Shown here: in pieces, positions 4,851 through 9,289 of the stretch | Layout of the letters: every line of letters begins with the position of its first letter | Numbering within the stretch: position 1 is the first letter of the stretch | Assembly: GCA_002394685.1 (NCBI GenBank) | Contig: DGUP01000070.1 | Location: 1 to 9,289 of the forward strand | Length of the DNA: 9,289 nt | Direction of reading: 5' to 3' | Source of the DNA: Treponema sp. UBA4307 | Lineage (GTDB): Bacteria; Spirochaetota; Spirochaetia; Treponematales; Treponemataceae | The notes under the pieces: generated by a model | Told to the model about the DNA's origin: nothing | Databases searched by the model: none | What the model saw: the letters and a program-made list of their open reading frames with translations, nothing else | Translations under genes and position numbers: made by a program

Positions 4851-5387
4851 ATGATTATTGAGTTAGCATTAGTTTGTGTAATCACTTTTTGTCTGACAGT
4901 GATTACCAAAATAAAAACAAGAACAAAAGATATTTCTCATATACTTTCCTTTGTTTCAAATTCCGGGATTTTATCTGGTGCTTTTGTTTCGATTATACAA
5001 TTACTTATAACAATCTCAAAATACGAGCAGCTTATTGTCAGTACGGTTTTGGTTGAAGAAACATCTATAATTAAATTTGTTTTGATGATTTTTGTAAGCT
5101 GCAGACCCTTGCTTATTGGAATTGGAATTAAAGTAATAATCTCTGGAATTAGCTGGATTATAAAAGAAGATAAAAAAGTAGTGATTTCGGAAAAGCAAGC
5201 TGACCCATTTTCAATTCTTTCCCGCCGCGAAAAAGAAGTTGCCCGCCTGGCTGCCAAAGGCTACACAAATGCCCAGATTGCAGAAGAACTTTACATTTCG
5301 ACAGAAACAGTAAAACGTCATATGTCTACAATCTTTGAGAAACTTGGAATTGAATCGCGTAAACAATTAAAAGAAAGTGATAATTGA
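4851..5387 (+). CDS. Membrane-tethered LuxR-type transcriptional regulator
   Basis: 178 residues. The C-terminal 58 form a textbook LuxR/GerE helix-turn-helix: LSRREKEVARLAAKGYTNAQ (123-142), IAEELYISTETVKRHMSTIF (143-162), EKLGIESRKQL. This domain binds DNA as a dimer. The N-terminal 105 residues are hydrophobic, with helices near 2-19 and 37-57 and a long hydrophobic stretch at 72-104 broken by Pro86. There is no receiver domain or autoinducer-binding domain. The regulator is therefore likely held in the membrane and controlled by a membrane event. The segment GILSGAFVSIIQLLITIS loosely resembles MotA helix 3. There is no clear RBS before the ATG, so expression probably depends on translational coupling to the upstream gene. 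The DNA-binding part is visibly richer in G and C (from about 5218) than the membrane part, which may reflect a domain fusion. Confidence 0.8.
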   Translation: MIIELALVCVITFCLTVITKIKTRTKDISHILSFVSNSGILSGAFVSIIQLLITISKYEQLIVSTVLVEETSIIKFVLMIFVSCRPLLIGIGIKVIISGISWIIKEDKKVVISEKQADPFSILSRREKEVARLAAKGYTNAQIAEELYISTETVKRHMSTIFEKLGIESRKQLKESDN

Positions 5388-5390
5388 AAT

Positions 5391-5419
5391 TTGACAGTAC
5401 GTACTAATAATAATAGTAT
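5391..5419 (+). promoter_or_regulatory. Promoter of the DUF6364-PIN operon
   Basis: A perfect TTGACA (5391-5396) and TAGTAT (5414-5419, 4 of 6) are separated by 17 bases. The -35 begins only three bases after the LuxR gene stop. Confidence 0.65.
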
Positions 5420-5440
5420 ATACGTATAAGGTTACTGTCA
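5392..5440 (+). repeat. Nested inverted repeats over the DUF6364-PIN promoter (candidate operator)
   Basis: The outer repeat TGACAGTA (5392-5399) pairs perfectly with TACTGTCA (5433-5440), whose last base is the A of the antitoxin ATG. Inside lie two copies of the palindrome TACGTA (5398-5403, 5421-5426) and the pair TACTA/TAGTA (5402-5406, 5414-5418). The array spans from the -35 box to the start codon, so a bound ribbon-helix-helix antitoxin would block transcription. In RNA the right arm could also hide the start codon. Confidence 0.6.
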
Positions 5441-5688
5441 TGGATACTAAACTTACCTTAAAATTAAAAGACGATTCTATCTCGCGGGCAAAGAAGTATG
5501 TTTCTTCTATAGGAACTTCGCTTTCGGCTCTTGTTGAAGATTTTTTTGATGGGCTTACACTTCAGCAGCAGGAGGGGGAGTTCAAATACAGTCCTCTTGT
5601 AAATGAACTTTCGGGGATTATTCAGCTGGACGATAATTACGATTTTAAGGCTGATTATACTTCATACCTGGATCAAAAATATGAATAA
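5440..5688 (+). CDS. DUF6364-type (ribbon-helix-helix) antitoxin
   Basis: 82-residue small protein. The N-terminus has the beta-strand then helix pattern of a ribbon-helix-helix DNA-binding domain: TKLTLKLKDDSISRAKKYVS (residues 3-22), SIGTSLSALVEDFFDGL. The C-terminal part, SPLVNELSGIIQLDDNYDFK followed by YTSYLDQKYE, is the toxin-wrapping tail seen in DUF6364 proteins found next to PIN toxins. It should neutralise the downstream PIN toxin and repress its own promoter, which is covered by nested inverted repeats. AAGG lies about 9 bases before the ATG. The end of the gene overlaps the start of the toxin gene by 8 bases. Confidence 0.82.
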   Translation: MDTKLTLKLKDDSISRAKKYVSSIGTSLSALVEDFFDGLTLQQQEGEFKYSPLVNELSGIIQLDDNYDFKADYTSYLDQKYE

Positions 5689-6100
5689 GGTTTTTGTAGA
5701 TACAGACGTAATTCTTGACCTGCTTGCCAGGCGCCTTCCGCATTTCCACTTTTCTGCAGTGCTTTTCACTTTTGCCGAAATGAAAAAACTTGAGCTTTAT
5801 ACAAGTCCGCTGATTTTTGCTAATACCTTTTACATTCTCCGAAAACAGCTGGGAAATGAAGAAGCAAAAAAGGCCCTGCGAAAGTTACGAGTCCTTGTTC
5901 ATATAATAGATTCTTCAGAAGCAGTTGTTGATAAAGCCCTCAATTCAGACTTTGCAGATTTTGAAGATGCTATCCAATATTATATCTCACAGGAAAATGG
6001 CATCAATATCCTTTTGACCCGCAACCTTCGTAATTACAAAAACGCATCTCTCATAGTACAAACTCCGGAAACTTTTCTTGTTTCTAACGGATTGATTTGA
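5681..6100 (+). CDS. PIN-domain toxin (VapC-like RNase) with an altered fourth acidic site
   Basis: The start at 5681 is chosen because the PIN motif VFVDTDVILDLL begins four residues later and the ATG overlaps the antitoxin stop (ATGAATAA). The longer ORF upstream is an overlap artefact. The 139 residues form one PIN domain. Asp7 and Asp9 are at the first strand, SPLIFANTFYILRK (42-55) is the second motif with Asn48 where many PIN proteins have Glu, and DFEDAIQYY has Asp93 and Asp96. The end of the domain reads TRNLRNY (113-119), whereas relatives commonly have TRN-x-x-D-F. The last acidic residue is thus Asn118. PIN toxins cleave RNA with Mg2+ held by these acids, so activity may be reduced or lost. 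Otherwise the gene is intact. Confidence 0.82.
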   Translation: MNKVFVDTDVILDLLARRLPHFHFSAVLFTFAEMKKLELYTSPLIFANTFYILRKQLGNEEAKKALRKLRVLVHIIDSSEAVVDKALNSDFADFEDAIQYYISQENGINILLTRNLRNYKNASLIVQTPETFLVSNGLI

Positions 6101-6152
6101 TAAGAAGCTATAAACATAGTTCATCTTAACCCCGGAGTCTTTAGATTATCTT

Positions 6153-6168
6153 TATGTTGGCTAACATA
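6153..6168. repeat. Short perfect inverted repeat upstream of the Phd-VapC promoter
   Basis: TATGTT (6153-6158) and AACATA (6163-6168) flank GGCT. It lies 8 bases before the -35 box of the next operon and about 50 bases after the PIN toxin stop, with no T-run. It could be an operator half for the Phd antitoxin or simply chance; weak evidence. Confidence 0.3.
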
Positions 6169-6175
6169 TCTTAAG

Positions 6176-6204
6176 TTGACCAGGATATTTTCTCATGTTA
6201 GAAT
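6176..6204 (+). promoter_or_regulatory. Promoter of the Phd-VapC operon
   Basis: TTGACC (6176-6181) and TAGAAT (6199-6204) are separated by 17 bases, each 5 of 6 to consensus. The antitoxin ATG follows about 25 bases after the expected start of transcription, with a near-perfect AAAGGAGGT RBS at 6222-6230. Confidence 0.7.
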
Positions 6205-6234
6205 TCTTATGAAATCAAAATAAAGGAGGTCGCT

Positions 6235-6501
6235 ATGTGCAGAACTTCTATTTATGAGGCGCGTAATAATTTTTCTGCGCTGGTAAAATGTGCGGAAGAG
6301 GGCGGGGTTGTTGAGCTCACCCGTTATGATAAGCCGGTGGCGGTGATTATGAGCTATGAGGAATATGAAGACAGAAAGGCAAATAAGGTTGATTGGCTTA
6401 CTAAGTGGCGTGAAGAACATGAAGGTGAACTTGATGATACAGGATTTGATTTTACACCATCAAGAGAGTGCCCGGATCCATCTAACGATCCTTGGGCTTA
6501 G
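6235..6501 (+). CDS. Phd/YefM family antitoxin
   Basis: 88-residue antitoxin. TSIYEARNNFSALVKCAEEG followed by G-V-V-E-L-T-R-Y-D-K-P-V-A-V-I-M-S-Y-E-E-Y is the standard Phd/YefM dimerisation and DNA-binding fold (residues 4-46). The C-terminal tail, with WLTKWREEHEGELDDTGFDF (53-72) and a Pro-rich end DPSNDPWA, should bind the PIN toxin. A very strong RBS (AAAGGAGGT) gives antitoxin excess, as expected when the toxin RBS is weaker. The toxin gene starts 18 bases later. This differs in sequence from the Phd-like antitoxin at 2833-3096, so the two systems should not cross-neutralise. Confidence 0.9.
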   Translation: MCRTSIYEARNNFSALVKCAEEGGVVELTRYDKPVAVIMSYEEYEDRKANKVDWLTKWREEHEGELDDTGFDFTPSRECPDPSNDPWA

Positions 6502-6519
6502 AGTTAGGGATGATTCAAA

Positions 6520-6948
6520 ATGAAAAAGACTTATTTATTAGATACAAATATTGTTTCAGAATTTGTTAAGGAAAGACCTGATGAGCAGGTTATAAATTTT
6601 TACAATGCCAGAAAGGATTTGTGTGCAATATCTTCCGTAACCTGGCAGGAAATAATTCGTGGTGTATCTGGAATGCCAGAAGGTAAGCGGAAAAATACTC
6701 TCAAAAGTTTTGTAAATGATTTAGATTTGAATATGGAAGTCATCACTTTCGACAAGTTTTCCGCTCAAATCTGTGGTGAAATCCAGGCCGCTGCCGAAAA
6801 AAGTGGAAAAAAAGTTTCTTACTATGATTCTCAGATTGCAGCAACTGCGGTGTCTAACGGAATGGTGCTGGTAACTCACAATATTTCAGATTTTGAACAG
6901 TTTAAGGGAGAATCATTTTTGCGGCTGGAAGACTGGTTTACAGCGTAG
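6520..6948 (+). CDS. vapC: VapC-type PIN-domain toxin
   Basis: 142-residue PIN endoribonuclease with all four catalytic acids visible: Asp8 in YLLDTNIVSE, Glu44 in TWQEIIRGV, Asp103 in SYYDSQIAATA, and Asp124 in THNISDFEQF. The pattern and length match FitB/VapC toxins, whose known targets include initiator tRNA or rRNA loops; the target here is unknown. It is preceded by its Phd-type antitoxin, with an AGGG about 13 bases upstream as a modest RBS. Its stop codon (TAG at 6946-6948) is directly followed by the broken edge of a GNAT gene. This is the best preserved toxin of the window. Confidence 0.9.
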   Translation: MKKTYLLDTNIVSEFVKERPDEQVINFYNARKDLCAISSVTWQEIIRGVSGMPEGKRKNTLKSFVNDLDLNMEVITFDKFSAQICGEIQAAAEKSGKKVSYYDSQIAATAVSNGMVLVTHNISDFEQFKGESFLRLEDWFTA

Positions 6949-6949
6949 A

Positions 6950-7168
6950 TGGCAATTCATTAAAAAAGAATATCGAGGACTTGGTTACTGTACTCAGGGG
7001 GTTAAGCTTTTAATAGAAGAAGCGCGTAAAATTGTTCCAGAAAATGAACTCTATCTTCACTGCAACATTGACAACCCAGCCAGCCTTAAAGTTATGCTAA
7101 AAAATGGTGGTGTCATTCATCATAAAGCTCAGAGCGGATATTATGTTAGAATTAAATTGAGAGGATAG
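6950..7168 (+). pseudogene. GNAT acetyltransferase remnant (C-terminal half)
   Basis: The frame from about 6950 reads FIKKEYRGLGYCTQGVKLLI, then EEARKIVPENELYLHC, NIDNPASLKVMLKNGG and GYYVRIKLRG. This is the second half of a GNAT domain: the acetyl-CoA loop R-G-L-G-Y and the D-N-x-A-S-x-K-V-x-x-K-N-G-G motif are intact. The N-terminal half is missing, and no start codon or RBS lies in frame outside the VapC gene. The break coincides with the end of vapC, so insertion or deletion at that point probably removed the front half. It is not obviously the missing half of the GNAT-like ORF at 2248-2466. Confidence 0.8.
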
Positions 7169-7172
7169 AAAA

Positions 7173-7658
7173 CTATCTGCCGCAGTATTCTTTCAAAGCA
7201 TAATACTCGCGGCGATAAAGGCCGTAGTCTGCAATATTGGTTTTATGAAAATCTTCATAGCGGCCAAAAATCTCCAGGGCTTCTTCAAGAGTTTTCCATA
7301 CACAAATACAGCCTGCCTTTGCTTCAGCTTCTGTCAGGTGTAACTTACCGGTCTCTTCAACAAGCTCGCAGACAAAATAATGATTTATATGGTTCCAGTC
7401 TAAAAAAAATTCATTAATATCAAGATAGTTCTCAAGAGCCTTTACAACCATGCCGGTTTCTTCAAGCAGCTCGCGTTCACAGCATTCTTCCAGCGTTTCG
7501 CCGTTTTCAACTCCGCCACCTGGAATGATGTATTTGTTATTCTTGCTTTCATATCCCAAAAGAACTTTGCCGTCTTTTACAAGAATACCGCGGCAGGCAT
7601 GACGCAGATTTTTTACAAACCCGAGATAATCATCATTTTTTATTTCAAGCTTTTTCAT
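7173..7658 (-). CDS. Nudix hydrolase
   Basis: 161-residue Mg2+-dependent pyrophosphohydrolase family protein acting on nucleoside diphosphates linked to some other group; the substrate is unknown. A perfect Nudix box (G-x5-E-x7-R-E-U-x-E-E-x-G-U) runs from Gly48 to Met70: GGVENGETLEECCERELLEE then TGM. ACRGILVKDGKVLLGYESK and KYIIPGG give the strands before it. The start at 7658 is preferred because the longer frame to 7769 adds 37 residues that do not resemble a Nudix protein and would read through the operator of the divergent MarR gene. No clear RBS is seen. The stop faces the stop of the GNAT remnant, and a short GATAG-AAAA-CTATC hairpin (7164-7177) covers both ends. Confidence 0.88.
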   Translation of the reverse strand: MKKLEIKNDDYLGFVKNLRHACRGILVKDGKVLLGYESKNNKYIIPGGGVENGETLEECCERELLEETGMVVKALENYLDINEFFLDWNHINHYFVCELVEETGKLHLTEAEAKAGCICVWKTLEEALEIFGRYEDFHKTNIADYGLYRREYYALKEYCGR

Positions 7659-7721
7659 GTTTTTATTATGAAAAGTTTGATAAAAAATTCCTAGTCTGGA
7701 AGAGATATTAAATGAAAAAAA

Positions 7722-7750
7722 TTGACATTTACGAATATATGCAATATATT
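7722..7750 (+). promoter_or_regulatory. Promoter of the marR-like / flavodoxin operon
   Basis: A perfect TTGACA (7722-7727) and TATATT (7745-7750, 5 of 6) are separated by 17 bases. The expected transcription start is about 7757, which is also the preferred ATG, so the transcript may be leaderless or nearly so. Confidence 0.65.
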
Positions 7751-7758
7751 GCATATAT
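7735..7758. promoter_or_regulatory. Perfect 24-bp palindrome, likely MarR operator
   Basis: The half-site is ATATATGCAATA and the second half is its exact reverse complement, with no spacer. The palindrome covers the -10 box and reaches into the start codon of the MarR-type gene. MarR dimers typically bind palindromes of this kind and repress their own operons. Confidence 0.72.
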
Positions 7759-8251
7759 GCAGATAACAAACGATCAGATTCTTGGTATGATGCCGCCTCA
7801 GTTTGGATTGTTCGGGCTTCTCTTTGCTTTTATGAACAGACTGCAGGCAGCAGGTGATTCTTTTTATGAAGAGATTACCTGTAAGCAGTGGTTTCTCCTC
7901 GCTTGTATGAATCTTTATTCAAAAGAGGCACCGACTGCCAATGACCTTGCCGAAACAATGGGGTGTTCCAGACAGAATGTAAAAGAGATTCTCAACGCTC
8001 TTGTAAAAAAAGAAATCCTTGTTCTGAAGCAGGATGATAATGATAAACGCAAGCAGCGGATTTATTTTACTTCAAAGCAAAAAAGGCTTGCAAAAAAATA
8101 TCAGAATAAAGAGATGGATTTTTTAAAGCTTTTATATAAGGACATTTCTGATGATGAAATCAAAAATGTATTTCAAATAATTTCCAGAATGGAAAAAAAT
8201 TTGACAGGGGCGACTGGCGGGGTGACCGGTGTCGCAGGCAATCAAGCTTAG
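7757..8251 (+). CDS. MarR-family transcriptional regulator
   Basis: Winged-helix repressor of 164 residues from the ATG at 7757. The dimerisation helix (LFGLLFAFMNRLQAAGDSFY) is followed by the winged helix: TCKQWFLLACMNLY, then TANDLAETMGCSRQNVKEIL as helix-turn-helix, then the wing KKEILVLKQDDNDKRKQRIY. A C-terminal dimer helix pair follows. The frame is open to an earlier ATG at 7712 with a GGAAGAG upstream, but that start lies before a strong promoter and a 24-bp operator palindrome. I therefore prefer 7757 (MQITNDQILGMMPPQF). The Gly/Thr-rich tail (TGATGGVTGVAGNQA) is unusual. The flavodoxin gene follows after 11 bases, so the regulator probably controls it and itself, perhaps in response to a small molecule or redox stress. 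Confidence 0.85.
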   Translation: MQITNDQILGMMPPQFGLFGLLFAFMNRLQAAGDSFYEEITCKQWFLLACMNLYSKEAPTANDLAETMGCSRQNVKEILNALVKKEILVLKQDDNDKRKQRIYFTSKQKRLAKKYQNKEMDFLKLLYKDISDDEIKNVFQIISRMEKNLTGATGGVTGVAGNQA

Positions 8252-8262
8252 GAGGAATCAAA

Positions 8263-8787
8263 ATGAAAACAATCGTAATTTACACAAGTCAGACAGGCTT
8301 TACAAAAAGGTACGCAGAATGGATCAGCGAGGCGAGTAGGGCAGAATGCGTAGATTTTAAGCAGGCTAAAAAAATCAATCTTTCTGATTTTGATGCAATT
8401 ATTTTCGGCGGCTGGTTCATGGCGGGTGGAATTAAAAATCTTGCCTGGTTCAAAAAACAACTTCCATCCCTTTTTGCAGCGGGTAAAAAAATTATAGTTT
8501 ATGGCGTTGGAGGAAGCCCTGCAGATAGTCCTGAGATCCCTGACGCAATTCGCAGAAACTTTACCGAGGAAGAATGGAATTCCTTAAAAGCATTTTATTG
8601 TCCTGGCGGTTTTAATTACGAAAAAATGAGCGGCTTTTCTAAGTTCATGATGAAAATGTTTACAACAATGTTAGCAAACAAAAAAGATGCAAGCGAAGCT
8701 GAAAAGAACATGGCCCAGATGATTTCTCATTCCTACGATATTTCCGACAAAAAATACATCGAGCCAATTCTTGCGGAGTTGAAGTAA
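8263..8787 (+). CDS. Flavodoxin-domain protein
   Basis: 174-residue protein with the flavodoxin / HemG-like fold. The N-terminal KTIVIYTSQTGFTKRYAEWI (residues 2-21) contains the FMN phosphate loop (T-S-Q-T-G-F-T). FDAIIFGGWFMAGGIKNLAW (47-66) and KKIIVYGVGGSP (75-86) are the second and third strands with flavin-contacting loops. YCPGGFNYEKMSGFSKFMMK (112-131) resembles the insert in protoporphyrinogen-oxidase-like flavodoxins. It is cytoplasmic and probably an electron carrier or FMN-dependent oxidoreductase. A strong AGGAGG RBS begins in the MarR stop codon, giving a tight operon. A fragment of an FMN-binding-domain gene follows at once, which suggests the operon once encoded a flavin-linked redox pathway. 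Confidence 0.85.
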   Translation: MKTIVIYTSQTGFTKRYAEWISEASRAECVDFKQAKKINLSDFDAIIFGGWFMAGGIKNLAWFKKQLPSLFAAGKKIIVYGVGGSPADSPEIPDAIRRNFTEEEWNSLKAFYCPGGFNYEKMSGFSKFMMKMFTTMLANKKDASEAEKNMAQMISHSYDISDKKYIEPILAELK

Positions 8788-8788
8788 T

Positions 8789-8863
8789 GAAAAAGATGCA
8801 GTCAGCGGAGCAACAGTTTCCAGCGGAATAATAAAGAACGCTGTGAATAAAGCTCTGCGATAA
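8789..8863 (+). pseudogene. C-terminal remnant of an FMN-binding (FMN_bind) domain protein
   Basis: In frame 2, starting two bases after the flavodoxin stop, the DNA reads EKDAVSGATVSSGIIKNAVN then KALR and TAA. This is the end of an FMN_bind domain, as in RnfG/NqrC-type and related secreted flavoproteins. The S-G-A-T-x-S motif is the site where ApbE attaches FMN through the last Ser/Thr. Everything before it, about 80 or more residues plus any signal peptide, is absent. No start codon fits. The fragment is short, but the motif run is specific. An FMN_bind gene presumably formed the third gene of the MarR-flavodoxin operon before deletion. Confidence 0.72.
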
Positions 8864-9289
8864 TTATCTGCTCAATCCGAATTTCTTCAATTCCAAAAAC
8901 GGCGAGCACTGGTAAACTGCAAGCTCTTCTATAGCAGCTTTTAGTGGCAGCGAGATTTTTTTTGCGATTTTTTCTGCTGCGGAAAACTGGTTTTGATTCA
9001 ATCTTGTTGCAAGGGTAGTGTGTGGAAACCAGATATCCGGCAGATAGTAACCGTTTTCTGCTTTTTCAAATTCCGGAAGCAGCAGGGTATGGAGATCCTT
9101 GTTTAGCTGGGAAAGGAAGAGATTCTTCTCTGGTTTCAAAAAAAGGACTTTGCCGTTGAAGTCACCAACCTCGCTGAACTGTACCGAACCAGCCTTTTGT
9201 CCTCGCGCAAACTCTTCTACATGTTGCAGCAGTTTTAATTCATCTTCCCTGGCAGCATGAAAAGCCCCGATTGTAATATGCGGCGGAAT
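8864..9289 (-). CDS. 2H phosphoesterase, 2'-5' RNA ligase family, 5' end beyond window
   Basis: The frame is open on the minus strand from the right edge to the TAA-adjacent end at 8864, giving at least 141 residues. Starting it at the TTG at 9139 would cut the domain in half. Both catalytic H-x-T motifs of the 2H phosphoesterase fold are present: PPHITIG at residues 2-8 of the visible part and PHTTLA at 89-94, about 86 residues apart as expected. FNGKVLFLKP (44-53) and the C-terminal LAVYQCSPFLELKKFGL are the intervening and closing strands. Members of this family hydrolyse or ligate 2'-5' or 2',3'-cyclic phosphate bonds in RNA or nucleotides; the substrate here is not known. Its 3' end abuts the FMN_bind remnant on the opposite strand with no intergenic space. 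Confidence 0.85.
   Translation of the reverse strand: MPPHITIGAFHAAREDELKLLQHVEEFARGQKAGSVQFSEVGDFNGKVLFLKPEKNLFLSQLNKDLHTLLLPEFEKAENGYYLPDIWFPHTTLATRLNQNQFSAAEKIAKKISLPLKAAIEELAVYQCSPFLELKKFGLSR

Noticed and set aside
5603..5680. Longer start for the PIN toxin at 5603
   Set aside because: The PIN domain begins at the residue encoded next to 5681, and the extension is only the antitoxin gene read in another frame.
6195..7152. Shared 11-mer ATGTTAGAATT at 6196 and 7143 as a direct repeat flanking the Phd-VapC operon (target-site duplication)
   Set aside because: It would be attractive as an insertion footprint, but one copy lies inside the GNAT remnant well past the junction and the flanks do not match, so chance in AT-rich DNA is more likely.
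7164..7177. GATAG-AAAA-CTATC hairpin as a terminator between converging genes
   Set aside because: The stem has only five pairs and no T-run on either side.
7659..7769. N-terminal extension of the Nudix gene to 7769
   Set aside because: The extra 37 residues do not look like a Nudix N-terminus and would be encoded by the divergent promoter and operator of the MarR gene.
8787..8831. 14-codon ORF (MKKMQSAEQQFPAE) overlapping the flavodoxin stop as TAATG
   Set aside because: A different frame through the same DNA gives a specific FMN_bind match, which explains the sequence better.
9137..9139. TTG at 9139 as start of the 2H phosphoesterase
   Set aside because: The frame is open to the window edge and the first H-x-T motif lies upstream of this codon, so the true start is outside the window.

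Overview
The window is AT-rich bacterial DNA made of short, closely packed genes in mixed orientations. The toxin-antitoxin pairs, the small acetyltransferases and Nudix genes, the membrane-tethered LuxR regulator and the general protein style suggest a host-associated spirochaete of the Treponema type. No rRNA or housekeeping marker is present, so this placement is an inference. No tRNA, CRISPR array, transposase or integrase was seen. The region reads as an accessory gene store.

Layout from left to right. A Vat-like streptogramin/xenobiotic O-acetyltransferase runs in from the left edge (2-628) and is followed by a fragment of an XRE-type regulator. A minus-strand YhbS-like GNAT acetyltransferase (805-1452) has terminators on both sides. 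A DUF1697 gene (1706-2245) is followed by a short ORF that starts like a GNAT protein but ends early (2248-2466). A minus-strand Phd/YefM-ParE toxin-antitoxin pair (2525-3096) has an iterated promoter. A GNAT pseudogene (3292-3759) carries two frame lesions. A two-gene membrane module (3860-5387) consists of an eight-helix protein that looks like two MotA/ExbB-like four-helix units in tandem, then a LuxR-type DNA-binding domain on a membrane-embedded N-terminus. Two more toxin-antitoxin pairs follow: DUF6364/PIN (5440-6100) and Phd/VapC (6235-6948). The second ends against the C-terminal half of another GNAT gene (6950-7168). A minus-strand Nudix hydrolase (7173-7658) diverges from a MarR regulator and flavodoxin operon (7757-8787). 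The operon ends in the last 24 codons of an FMN-binding-domain protein (8789-8863). A minus-strand 2H phosphoesterase of the 2'-5' RNA ligase family (8864-9289) runs off the right edge.

Three themes stand out. First, selfish or stabilising elements: three different toxin-antitoxin operons lie within about 4.5 kb, and two have repeat or palindrome structures over the promoter that fit autoregulation. Second, gene decay: five gene remnants (XRE, three GNATs, FMN_bind) show repeated gain and loss by deletion. Third, a possible new sensory unit: the MotA-like membrane protein plus membrane-tethered LuxR protein is the least explained and most interesting part of the window. All family calls come from reading motifs by eye; no database search was run.
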